NCBI GenBank assembly: GCA_023426765.1
Contig: JAEZBW010000108.1
Span: 1 to 14,611 of the forward strand
Reading direction: 5' to 3'
Length of the DNA stretch: 14,611 nt
From: Bacillota bacterium
GTDB lineage: Bacteria > Bacillota > Clostridia > DSM-8532
Part shown: piece after piece, positions 1 through 6,452 of the stretch
Layout: each line of letters begins with the position of its first letter
Numbering within the stretch: the stretch's first letter is position 1
Translations under genes and position numbers: made by a program
Notes under the pieces: model-generated
What the model was told of the DNA's origin: nothing
Databases searched by the model: none
The model's input: only the letters and a program-made list of their open reading frames with translations

Positions 1-92
1 GTATAATGGCATATGGCCGGTAAAACAATGCCGATATTATGTATAAGAATTCTTGCCCTGATGTTATTGTCCTGAAGCATTTCATAACTCAT
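1..92 (-). CDS. possible partial CDS running off the left edge (hypothetical)
   Basis: An open frame begins at ATG 92-90 (or the in-frame ATG at 80-78) and stays open to the window edge, reading M-S-Y-E-M-L-Q-D-N-N then a hydrophobic stretch ending near G-I-V-L-P-A-I. An AAAGGA Shine-Dalgarno-like run lies at 93-98. It is only one base from ATG 92 but eight from another ATG at 85-83, which opens a different frame that is also open to the edge, so even the frame is unsettled. It starts about 30 bases after the stop of the PNPOx-like gene, and no terminator is visible between them, so it could be a third gene of the MarR operon. No family is recognised. Chance openness of a 92-base stretch is quite possible. 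Confidence 0.3.
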   Translation of the reverse strand, partial: MSYEMLQDNNIRARILIHNIGIVLPAICHY

Positions 93-123
93 TTCCTTTC
101 GTTATTCCGTTCAGATGTCTTAT

Positions 124-549
124 TCAAGCCAGCTCATTAATCTCAAAGGTTTGCAAGGATCCCGGATAGAATCTGCCTTTTTCAGCAGTAAATTTGTAAA
201 CACAATAATCATCATCGGTAACACCTTTGGGGTAATACCTTTCAAAGCCCTCTCGCCACAGCAGTTCTTTATGATAGGGATCGGTGCATACCTCCATGGT
301 GCCAATCAGCATTAATCCATGAAAGGATGGTTCATGGCAGTAATAGATGCAGGCTTTGGGATTTGCCTGAAACTGGGCTGCCCGCTTCGAAGAAAGATTG
401 GTTGAAAAATAGTGTGTGCCCAGGCCATCCCTCTGTAACGAGAGCATTGCCTTCGTGTTTGGATACCCATTCTCATCCACTGATGAGACGTAAACTGTTT
501 TTGCGTTTTCCACCAACGCGTTTATTTCCTGTTTCATTTGCTCAGTCAT
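124..549 (-). CDS. pyridoxamine 5'-phosphate oxidase-fold (PNPOx-like, general stress protein 26-type) flavoprotein
   Basis: 141 residues, the usual size for the short single-domain split-barrel family that binds FMN, F420 or heme. Visible family features: an N-terminal helix followed by VYVSSVDENGYPNTKAM (the first barrel strands), a central FSTNLSSKRAAQFQANPKA block of the kind that contacts flavin phosphate, then LIGTMEVCTDP and a DYCVYKF strand. True PdxH-type substrate residues are not evident, so vitamin B6 oxidase activity should not be assumed; redox stress or small-molecule reduction is the usual guess for this group. Its ATG overlaps the TGA of the upstream marR gene (ATGA, 546-549), so translation is probably coupled and expression is set by the MarR promoter. 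Its own ribosome binding site is weak (GTGAGAAT), consistent with coupling. A paralogue lies at 5722-6141. Confidence 0.88.
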   Translation of the reverse strand: MTEQMKQEINALVENAKTVYVSSVDENGYPNTKAMLSLQRDGLGTHYFSTNLSSKRAAQFQANPKACIYYCHEPSFHGLMLIGTMEVCTDPYHKELLWREGFERYYPKGVTDDDYCVYKFTAEKGRFYPGSLQTFEINELA

Positions 550-992
550 ATTCGATTCTCACTTTCATATAGATTTTTTAGAATACGCTGCAGGTTTTCT
601 TCAAAGGCAAGGATCTCATCATCGGAAAAACCGTCATAATAGATTTGGCTCATCATCTGAGATACCTTGTCATACTCCCCGCTCAGTGAGTGCGCCTGTT
701 CGGTAAGCTGAATACGAATTTGCCTCCGATCGGCCTTATCGAAAACACGAGAGATCAATCCGGCATCTTCCATGCGGTCCAACATGCTGGTTAATGTTGT
801 CTTGGCGAGCCCGGTCTTCTTTGAAAGCTCGATGATGGGAATGTTGTCCTGCTGCCATAAAACGTACAATATCCTCCCCTGCGCTCCGTTGAAAGCATCG
901 ACGCCGGCATTGGAAAGCAGCCTTTCAAATATCCTGCCGCTGACTTGTTTAATTTGAGAGATCAAAAAGCCGCCATTTGTATTTGATAACAA
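546..992 (-). CDS. MarR family transcriptional regulator
   Basis: 148 residues, normal for MarR dimers. An N-terminal dimerisation helix leads into a winged helix-turn-helix: IPIIELSKKTGLAKTTLTSM (about 53-72) holds the helix-turn-helix and recognition helix, and DKADRRQIRI (about 86-95) is the wing with the typical D-x-x-R/R basic pattern. The C-terminal helices complete the dimer interface. There is no cysteine, so OhrR-type thiol sensing is unlikely; a small ligand is more probable, identity unknown. The start is TTG at 992-990, chosen because an excellent GGAGGTGA ribosome binding site sits just upstream (about 999-1006). It is first gene of an operon with the PNPOx-like protein, which overlaps it by four bases. 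The promoter contains a palindrome, suggesting autorepression. Confidence 0.93.
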   Translation of the reverse strand: MLSNTNGGFLISQIKQVSGRIFERLLSNAGVDAFNGAQGRILYVLWQQDNIPIIELSKKTGLAKTTLTSMLDRMEDAGLISRVFDKADRRQIRIQLTEQAHSLSGEYDKVSQMMSQIYYDGFSDDEILAFEENLQRILKNLYESENRI

Positions 993-1013
993 TTCCTCAC
1001 CTCCCTATATCGT

Positions 1014-1041
1014 ATTATACTATATAGTACTATTTAGTCAA
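1014..1041 (-). promoter_or_regulatory. marR promoter with overlapping palindromic operator
   Basis: On the minus strand TTGACT (1036-1041) and TATAAT (1014-1019) are separated by 16 bases, a near-consensus sigma-A promoter; transcription would start near 1007, just ahead of the ribosome binding site. The spacer carries a perfect 12-base palindrome TACTATATAGTA (1018-1029) that overlaps the -10, plus an overlapping 8-base palindrome TAGTACTA (1025-1032). A palindrome in this position is the classic layout for autorepression by a MarR dimer. The sequence is seen directly; the identity of the binder is inference. Confidence 0.8.
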
Positions 1042-1194
1042 TCCCCTTTTCCAAAATTTTTTCATCGTACGCACTCAGGCTTTATAGCATTAGAGATATG
1101 CCACAGGTTTTGCTGGTAACGCAGTCAGTTCGTTTTTTGCTATATCACGAGATGTAGAAAGAATGTGCAGGATCCAAGTCGGAATATATCCATC

Positions 1195-1231
1195 AAATAA
1201 AGAAAAGATCCCCGTATCAGTCCCGGGAATC
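1195..1231 (-). terminator. rho-independent terminator of nadE
   Basis: Reading the minus strand, GATTCCCG pairs with CGGGGATC (8 bp with one G-U) around a 9-base loop and is followed by TTTTCTTTATTT. It lies 27 bases after the nadE stop codon. The stretch between here and the marR promoter (about 1042-1194) shows nothing I recognise. Confidence 0.75.
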
Positions 1232-1257
1232 CTTTCGGTTTTCGTTTAGCCTTTACC

Positions 1258-3192
1258 CTATTCCAGTTCGTCCAGCCAAACCTTTGCGCTGGCATCACTG
1301 GGCATGCGCCAGTCTCCCCGCGGAGAAAGGCTGATGGTTCCCACCTTCGGGCCGTCAGGCAGGCAGGAACGCTTGAATTGCTGCGAAAAGAACCTGCGAT
1401 AAAATACCTTCAGCCACTTCAGTATTGTTTCAGCATCATATTTTTCCCCGAAAGCATGCTGTGCCAGGTACTTAATTTTCTGCGGCTCTGCTCCGTACCG
1501 GATCATATGATACAGGAAAAAGTCATGCAGCTCATATGGGCCGATAATATCCTCGGTCTTCTGAACGATCTCACCCTTGCCGGTCGGAGGAAGTAATTCG
1601 GGAGAAATAGGCGTATCAATGACACGATACAATATGTCCGATGTCTCCTTTTGTGAAATGTTTTCTGCTACCCACTTGACCAGGAATTTCACCAGTGTTT
1701 TCGGAATGCTGCAATTGACCGAGTACATGGACATATGATCCCCGTTATAGGTACACCAACCCAACGCCAGCTCGGACAGATCACCGGTTCCGATAACCAG
1801 GCCGCCCTCTTTGTTGGCGATATCCATCAGTATTTGCGTGCGTTCCCTTGCCTGTACATTCTCATAAGTGACATCATGAATGGCGGCATCGTGGCCGATG
1901 TCTTTAAAATGCTGCAGACAGGCATCCTTTATATTGATCTCCCGGATTTCAACCCCCATGGATTTCATCAGATCCATCGCATTGGTATAGGTTTGATCGG
2001 TCGTTCCAAAGCCGGGCATTGTAATGGCGATAATGTTCTTTCTGGGTATATTCAGTTTGTCAAAGGTTTGGACGGTAACAAGCAGGGCCAGCGTGGAATC
2101 AAGCCCTCCGGAAATACCCAGCACCGCCTTCTGAAGGTTCGTATGAAGATATCGTTTGGCAAGGCCGGAGGTTTGAATGGTGAAGATCTCCCGGCACCGT
2201 TCATCCCGTATGGCCGGGTTCGAGGGCACAAATGGGTGCTTCTCAATCATTCGGTTCAACCTGTCGGGTTGGAAGGTAACTTCCTGAAGCTGTATTTTCC
2301 TGCTTTTACGCGGCAGATCTGTTTGGGTGAACGATGTGGAATTTGCTCTGTCGTGAATAAGCTTGCTTACATCAATATCTGCTGTTACCAGTTGTGAATC
2401 CTTTCGGAAACGCTCGGTTTGACCGAGAATCGAGCCGTACTCCGCTATGATGCCATGACCTCCGAAGACAAGGTCTGTTGTGGATTCCCCCACCCCCGCA
2501 GAGGTATAGACATATCCGGCAATGCACCTTCCAGATTGGCTTTTAACAAGGGTTTCACGATACTCATGCTTGCCGATGATTTCATTGCTGGCCGAAAGAT
2601 TGCATAGAATCACCGCACCGTTTAAAGCATGAAAGCTTGACGGCGGGACGGCCATCCACATATCTTCACACAGTTCTAAGGCAAAACCGATTTCCGGGCT
2701 GTTTGTATCCTGAAAGACCAAATCAATTCCGCAGGGAATATACTCACCAAACAACATGACGGAATCGGTGTTCAGATCCCTGCCTTCGCGGAACCATCTT
2801 TTTTCGTAGAATTCGTTGTAATTCGGAATATACCTTTTCGGAACAATCCCCAGAATATGGCCCTGCTGTAATACAGCTGCACAGTTGTAAAGCTGCTGAT
2901 CAATCATCAGAGGAATACCCAGTATGAAAACATTACTCCATTCCGAGGATGCCTGCATCAGCTTTTTCAGTGCATCCAGGGCAGCATTCTGCAGCAGGGG
3001 CTGCCCGAAAAGATCACCGCAGGTGTATCCGGTGATGCACAGTTCCGGAAAAACAGTGACATACACATTCTGTTGTGCCGCTTTTCCCATCAGCTCCAGA
3101 ATTTTTTCGGTATTAAAGACGCAATCGGCAACCTTCATTTCAGGAACGGCTGAACCGACACGCACAAATCCGTAATTTGTCAAAACAATCAC
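1258..3192 (-). CDS. nadE: glutamine-dependent NAD+ synthetase
   Basis: 644 residues, the length of the two-domain glutamine-using enzyme. It makes NAD+ from deamido-NAD+, ATP and glutamine in the cytoplasm, the last step of both de novo and salvage NAD synthesis. The N-terminal nitrilase-like glutaminase domain (about 8-290) shows its Glu-Lys-Cys triad: E50 in FPELCITGY, K119 in VPKRYIPNY and C175 in ALELCEDMW. The synthetase domain (about 325-640) has the ATP pyrophosphatase P-loop GISGGLDST at 359-367 and the conserved GTGDLSELALGW block. The listed start is GTG 3192 with GGAAG upstream; an in-frame TTG at 3183-3181, preceded by GGTGAT, would give a start at M-T-N-Y-G-F and fits the usual family N-terminus equally well. 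It is monocistronic, with its own extended -10 promoter and its own terminator. Confidence 0.97.
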   Translation of the reverse strand: MIVLTNYGFVRVGSAVPEMKVADCVFNTEKILELMGKAAQQNVYVTVFPELCITGYTCGDLFGQPLLQNAALDALKKLMQASSEWSNVFILGIPLMIDQQLYNCAAVLQQGHILGIVPKRYIPNYNEFYEKRWFREGRDLNTDSVMLFGEYIPCGIDLVFQDTNSPEIGFALELCEDMWMAVPPSSFHALNGAVILCNLSASNEIIGKHEYRETLVKSQSGRCIAGYVYTSAGVGESTTDLVFGGHGIIAEYGSILGQTERFRKDSQLVTADIDVSKLIHDRANSTSFTQTDLPRKSRKIQLQEVTFQPDRLNRMIEKHPFVPSNPAIRDERCREIFTIQTSGLAKRYLHTNLQKAVLGISGGLDSTLALLVTVQTFDKLNIPRKNIIAITMPGFGTTDQTYTNAMDLMKSMGVEIREINIKDACLQHFKDIGHDAAIHDVTYENVQARERTQILMDIANKEGGLVIGTGDLSELALGWCTYNGDHMSMYSVNCSIPKTLVKFLVKWVAENISQKETSDILYRVIDTPISPELLPPTGKGEIVQKTEDIIGPYELHDFFLYHMIRYGAEPQKIKYLAQHAFGEKYDAETILKWLKVFYRRFFSQQFKRSCLPDGPKVGTISLSPRGDWRMPSDASAKVWLDELE

Positions 3193-3224
3193 CAGGCTTC
3201 CAATATATTGTATTTTCTTCCGTT

Positions 3225-3233
3225 ATTATATCA
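3225..3233 (-). promoter_or_regulatory. extended -10 promoter of nadE
   Basis: The minus strand reads TGATATAAT, a perfect TGn extension plus TATAAT, about 30 bases ahead of the nadE start. No good -35 hexamer is seen at the proper distance, which is common for extended -10 promoters. Confidence 0.6.
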
Positions 3234-3301
3234 TAACACGGCCGGACTGCATACTCTGGCAAGCGAAAATCGCCTGCTCAACATGGAGGCAGTATTTATG
3301 A

Positions 3302-3327
3302 TAAGAAAAAAGCCCTGGCAGAGGGCT
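3302..3327 (-). terminator. rho-independent terminator of the P-loop protein gene
   Basis: On the minus strand AGCCCT pairs perfectly with AGGGCT across a 5-base CTGCC loop (3311-3327) and runs straight into TTTTTTCTTAT. It is about 125 bases after the stop codon at 3451. The intervening 3328-3450 shows no gene or other structure I can support. Confidence 0.85.
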
Positions 3328-3450
3328 ATTCAGAATTTGGTTAATGTTGTACTTAAAATGGTATTCCGTTGATATGAAACCGGTTATGCCAAGGAAAAGG
3401 CCGTCATACTTTCCCGGCGTTTACCAGGTGGTGAACGTTCCTTTGCAGTT

Positions 3451-4533
3451 CTATTGAAGCAGCCTTCCGAGCAGGGTTTCCTGGCATTTTTGTACTTCAC
3501 CGAAGTTCATGTTGGGAATATAGTAACTTTCCAAATCATCATGAAGCCTTTTAGCGTTTTGAATGGTTTTAATGGCCCTGTCCATCAGCTTGTTGTATTC
3601 TTCCTGGTTAAAGCTGATTTCCAGTTGGTATTTCTCCAGTACCGCTGTATCGAGGAATTCATTGAAGTTGATTTCTCCGGTGGGTTTTTGTTCACTGTTA
3701 TGGCTGGAATTTCGGGTGGTAATGGATACGTCCAGTTCCGGGATGATCAGGTGCTCCAGCTTTTGCGGGTTTAATGCGCAATAATACGACTCAGTATATA
3801 TCCCCCTGTCAACTGCAGCCATTCTTACCCTCTCAAGCAGTCGTTCGGTTCCTGTTCCAGGCTTTCCATCCACAGCGATCACCTCAGCGGTGGTCAGTAA
3901 CGACGGTAAGAAGTTCACAAGCCCATCAGGTGTAATAGCCGACGCAAAAAGATGTCGTTGTTTCCCCACAATTTCTGAAACCTCAATACCTTCAAACAGT
4001 TTTTCAACCGTATCGGCAATCAGGACATTCGCTTTTCCGTGATCCATGGCCTGATCACAGATCGCTTCATTATCCCTGTAAATGCTGTAAGCCGCCTGGA
4101 TATACCGGTAAGCCCTTGCAAAATACCTGCCAATCTCCTGATTTATGCGGAGGATTTGATCCTTGTTTGCGGCAATTCCCTCTTCCCGCCAGAACTGCCC
4201 CAGGTTGATGATTTCATCCACCGCTCCGGGGTTTTTGGGATCTACAATATGTGGTGCGGTTCCATCGATCAGGGCGATTTGAATATCGGGAAACACTACG
4301 CCATCCAGGCTGTTGGGGTCGCTGGAGCAATGCATGTATTCCACGTTGAAGCCTTTTTCACACATTCCTTCGGCGATTTTGCGCATGAATGTGGATTTTC
4401 CAACCCCGGGCCCGCCCTTCAAAATAAAGATTCTTTTTGCTTTCTCCTGCGGAAGGACATAATCATAATAGCTGAAAAAACCCCGTGACGTATTTCCCCC
4501 CGGAAACATATGTCTTACATTTCCTTTTGGCAC
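3451..4533 (-). CDS. duplicated P-loop ATPase-like protein (PRK06851-like family)
   Basis: Function unknown; resembles a family of about 360-370 residue Firmicute proteins recorded as PRK06851. With the start chosen here it has 360 residues. The N-terminus holds a conserved-looking MFPGGNTSRGFFSYYDYVL block, then Walker A GGPGVGKST (40-48). The second half repeats the first: residues about 217-272 align with about 35-92, including the xHCSSDPNSLDGVVFPD / YCALNPQKLEHLIIPE pair, but the second Walker A reads GKPGTGTE (223-230), losing the catalytic Lys and Ser/Thr. I chose GTG 4533-4531 because GGAGG (4541-4545) is 7 bases upstream. The ATG at 4539 is one base from that site, and the upstream TTG 4596 lies about five bases from the predicted transcription start. 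It sits alone between its own promoter and terminator. Role could be nucleotide-dependent regulation; no substrate can be named. Confidence 0.82.
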   Translation of the reverse strand: MPKGNVRHMFPGGNTSRGFFSYYDYVLPQEKAKRIFILKGGPGVGKSTFMRKIAEGMCEKGFNVEYMHCSSDPNSLDGVVFPDIQIALIDGTAPHIVDPKNPGAVDEIINLGQFWREEGIAANKDQILRINQEIGRYFARAYRYIQAAYSIYRDNEAICDQAMDHGKANVLIADTVEKLFEGIEVSEIVGKQRHLFASAITPDGLVNFLPSLLTTAEVIAVDGKPGTGTERLLERVRMAAVDRGIYTESYYCALNPQKLEHLIIPELDVSITTRNSSHNSEQKPTGEINFNEFLDTAVLEKYQLEISFNQEEYNKLMDRAIKTIQNAKRLHDDLESYYIPNMNFGEVQKCQETLLGRLLQ

Positions 4534-4607
4534 AATCATTCCTCCAAACTCACAATTGTTCAGAATGCTCAGTAAACATGCTTGCGTAAATTCCAATCCA
4601 TTCTTCT

Positions 4608-4622
4608 ATTATATGTGGATAA
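4608..4622 (-). promoter_or_regulatory. -10 element with adjacent DnaA-box 9-mer upstream of the P-loop gene
   Basis: The minus strand carries TATAAT (4608-4613), about 75 bases before the chosen GTG start; the -35 is not convincing. Directly upstream, in the spacer, is TTATCCACA (4614-4622), an exact match to the bacterial DnaA-box consensus. A protein bound here would cover the spacer. A lone 9-mer match can arise by chance, and I see no second box close by. Confidence 0.45.
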
Positions 4623-4690
4623 CTACGCATTATGTTTATATCAGGCATAAAAAAAGAGGTGGGTCTTTTGTGTCGCCACAGTAGAGCCAT

Positions 4691-4830
4691 CCCCTTCTGT
4701 TATTATGACATGGAAAAACTGCCCCTTCAGTTTTTATGGTATGGAAAAACTGTTACTTCTGTTTTTATAGCACGAAAAACCGGTTCCCTTTTACTTTTAT
4801 GGTATAGAATAACTGTCGTCTTTTGTTTTT
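4691..4830. repeat. degenerate 31-bp tandem repeat array with self-complementary arms
   Basis: Four full units and a fifth partial one: 4691-4721, 4722-4752, 4753-4783 (31 bases each), 4784-4815 (32 bases), and 4816 to about 4830. Each has the pattern CCCCTTCTG - TTTTTATGGTAT - GGAAAAACTG with increasing divergence to the right. The AAAAACTG end of one unit is complementary to the CAGTTTTT at the start of the next: 4714-4721 and 4728-4735 form a perfect 8-bp stem with a 6-base loop, the next junction a poorer version. The array occupies the space between the stop codon of the S51 fusion gene (the last partial unit touches it) and the promoter of the P-loop gene. The hairpins could act as weak terminators or RNA-stabilising ends. 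No known repeat family recognised. Confidence 0.8.
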
Positions 4831-5698
4831 ACTCAACAACTTCATAGCCGTCCCATTTTACTGCTAGCGCCTGGTCATCACTGAGCGAAACATGCGGCAG
4901 CGGTAAATCGGCTCCGGTAATTGTACCTTTTGGAGTATGGACGGATATGTATGCATTGAGGAGCGCCAGGGCAGATGTTTCTTCATCATACGGATTTGCT
5001 ATGTTTGGGGTCGCTATCAAGCTTCCCGCACTAACACCCACATATACCTTGTTTGAATAAACCATCGCTTTGATAATGCGACTAAAATCCGTTTCCTTGA
5101 TGCGTTGGAGTAAATAGCGGGTATCCCCTCCCGTGAAATAGATACAATCATAAGTTAATGCTTCTGCAACGGTTAATGGGTCTCCTATATTATATACAAT
5201 GATATTTTCCGGACGGATACCTGAGTGCAGCAGCTCTTCTCTGCATTTATCCACCATCCGAATCGCTTCATCGAAGGTTGCAGCGGTGGAAATAAAAAGA
5301 ACCTTTGCTTCATCAACAGGTTTCCCAAGCATCGTCAGGAACCTTTGCTGAATATTTGCATGCACATCACCATTCATACCAGACCAGCCGGCTGAGGTTA
5401 ACAGTACCTTGTCCCATTTCTGTCTGCCGTTTTCGGCTGCATGTTTTCTGCACACCTGTATTCTGCTTCCCTGAGGCTTGTCTCCATGTTCAGGATCAAG
5501 GTAAGAATAGGCAAACAGTTTTAAACAGGGAATGATTTCACATTCACCGCAATGGGCATACCCTTTGCCTGTGCAACATATGGCTATAGGGCACTCACCA
5601 TGAAATGGGTGGCCTTTCGTTTCAACACATCCGCCGCAACCGCAGGATTCCTTCCAGGAGCAGGTTGCACAATGAAGCCCACAGTATGTATCCATCAT
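4829..5698 (-). CDS. Cys-rich DUF3795-like domain fused to peptidase S51 / type 1 glutamine amidotransferase-like domain
   Basis: 289 residues in two parts. Residues 1-88 hold about 13 cysteines (C6, C10, C13, C19, C21, C24, C36, C41, C42, C50, C53, C58, C83) in CGLHCATC and CGGC patterns typical of DUF3795-like putative metal-binding domains. Residues about 96-289 resemble the S51 (dipeptidase E / cyanophycinase) class: a FISTAA strand, YFTGGDTRYLL (187-197) and the nucleophile elbow GVSAGS with Ser223; H254 or H269 could be the base. S51 enzymes cleave aspartyl dipeptides or cyanophycin, but the substrate here is unknown. The start is the first of two tandem ATGs (5698), 5 bases after GAGGTGAT. 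It lies 23 bases after the PNPOx-like gene, so the two are probably one operon. No signal peptide; cytoplasmic. Confidence 0.85.
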   Translation of the reverse strand: MMDTYCGLHCATCSWKESCGCGGCVETKGHPFHGECPIAICCTGKGYAHCGECEIIPCLKLFAYSYLDPEHGDKPQGSRIQVCRKHAAENGRQKWDKVLLTSAGWSGMNGDVHANIQQRFLTMLGKPVDEAKVLFISTAATFDEAIRMVDKCREELLHSGIRPENIIVYNIGDPLTVAEALTYDCIYFTGGDTRYLLQRIKETDFSRIIKAMVYSNKVYVGVSAGSLIATPNIANPYDEETSALALLNAYISVHTPKGTITGADLPLPHVSLSDDQALAVKWDGYEVVE

Positions 5699-5721
5699 AT
5701 TTCATCACCTCTTAAACCCTT

Positions 5722-6141
5722 CTACAGCGATCCTCTGGCTTCTTTCCAGTCTACCAGCAGGTTGTACCGCTGCGTGTTGAAACGTAGTACGCAATAGTTC
5801 GGATCTTCAGGTCCGCTGAAGTGGCTGGCCAACCCGCCGTACCACATTTCTTTCTTCACTTCCGGATCTGTGACAACCTCCATCGTTCCAACCAGAGTGA
5901 TATTGTAGTCCGGACCATTGAAGCAAACACTGGCCCGGTTGCACCGATCAATCCTATTGGTTCGCGTACCGCCCAACCCGGTGCAAAAGGTAACCCATTG
6001 GATGCCATCGGCTTTCGACGCGGATATGGTGGATGCTGTCGGATACCCGTCCAGATCGATCAGAGAAAGGACGCAATAAGATGCCTCTCCGGTATTTTTT
6101 CCAATAATTTCTCCCGCTCTTGCGATAATTTCTTCGTGCAT
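5722..6141 (-). CDS. pyridoxamine 5'-phosphate oxidase-fold (PNPOx-like) flavoprotein, second copy
   Basis: 139 residues of the split-barrel flavin-binding fold. Landmarks: YCVLSLIDLDGYPTASTIS near the start, a central TGLGGTRTNRIDRCNRASVCF block in the cofactor-contact position, LVGTMEVVTDP, then NYCVLRF. The GTMEV-x-TDP and YCV strands match the product of 124-549, showing the two are distant paralogues, but flavin-contact and C-terminal regions differ, so they probably act on different substrates. The ATG at 6141 follows a strong AAGGAGAT site. It is the first gene of a two-gene unit with the Cys-rich/S51 fusion. A candidate promoter and inverted repeat lie upstream at 6235-6256. Actual cofactor and reaction cannot be told from sequence. 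Confidence 0.87.
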   Translation of the reverse strand: MHEEIIARAGEIIGKNTGEASYCVLSLIDLDGYPTASTISASKADGIQWVTFCTGLGGTRTNRIDRCNRASVCFNGPDYNITLVGTMEVVTDPEVKKEMWYGGLASHFSGPEDPNYCVLRFNTQRYNLLVDWKEARGSL

Positions 6142-6234
6142 AGGTATCTCCTTCCTGGTTAAAACCCGTCCTCATAAACTGTCTTTATGTTTGAGTGCGG
6201 TATATCAGCCACTATATAAATCATAACACTTAAA

Positions 6235-6256
6235 ACATGACAATAGTATGTCATGT
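6235..6256 (-). promoter_or_regulatory. inverted repeat with candidate -35 upstream of the PNPOx/S51 operon
   Basis: ACATGAC (6235-6241) and GTCATGT (6250-6256) form a perfect 7-base inverted repeat with an 8-base spacer. On the minus strand the arm supplies TTGTCA, which could be a -35 to an AT-rich TTTATA/TATATA -10 at about 6212-6218 (17-19 bases away). It is about 95 bases upstream of the start at 6141. The repeat is spaced like the operator of a dimeric repressor. The regulator is unknown. Confidence 0.45.
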
Positions 6257-6288
6257 CCAAAAAGAGTGAATAAATTTTAAACCTCTGA

Positions 6289-6316
6289 CCTGTAACAACC
6301 GGGGGAATTTTACAGG
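6289..6316. promoter_or_regulatory. second inverted repeat in the divergent 6142-6452 spacer
   Basis: CCTGTAA (6289-6295) and TTACAGG (6310-6316) form a perfect 7-base inverted repeat with a 14-base spacer that contains a CCGGGGG run. It lies between the divergent PNPOx/S51 operon and pepF. It could be an operator or the foot of an RNA hairpin in a leader; neither direction is favoured by a clear promoter upstream of it. The 311-base spacer 6142-6452 otherwise holds only this and the two neighbouring elements. Confidence 0.3.
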
Positions 6317-6334
6317 ACTGGCGGTGATTGATTA

Positions 6335-6361
6335 TGATTTTTTTCAAAAATCAGGTATACT
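6335..6361 (+). promoter_or_regulatory. candidate pepF promoter with adjoining palindrome
   Basis: TATACT (6356-6361) is a good -10, about 90 bases before the pepF start. The expected -35 position is occupied by a perfect 8-bp palindrome TGATTTTT-TTC-AAAAATCA (6335-6353), so no strong -35 is present (TTATGA at 6332-6337 is the best, spacing 18). The palindrome touching the -10 would suit a repressor or activator site. No terminator-like role is likely because a gene follows in the same direction. Confidence 0.45.
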
Positions 6362-6452
6362 AATGCCATAACATAAAATCTGGATGAAACATTCCAAAGG
6401 TTTTTTACCGCAACAATTATAACCACACGGTTGTATAAAGGAGGGTTTTCGA

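Noticed and set aside
1735..2397. Long plus-strand ORF (220 codons) opposite nadE
   Set aside because: Antisense shadow of a clearly real gene; no ribosome site and no recognisable motif.
3283..3372. 29-codon plus-strand ORF starting ATGGAGGCA
   Set aside because: No ribosome binding site in front, and it overlaps the terminator hairpin of the P-loop gene.
4614..4622. Replication origin
   Set aside because: Only one DnaA box, no AT-rich unwinding element next to it, and no dnaA, dnaN or recF nearby.
4646..4668. Terminator at AAAAGA-CCCACC-TCTTTTTTT (minus strand) after the hairpin array
   Set aside because: Only A-T-rich pairs close the stem, so stability is poor; not called, although the T-run makes weak activity possible.
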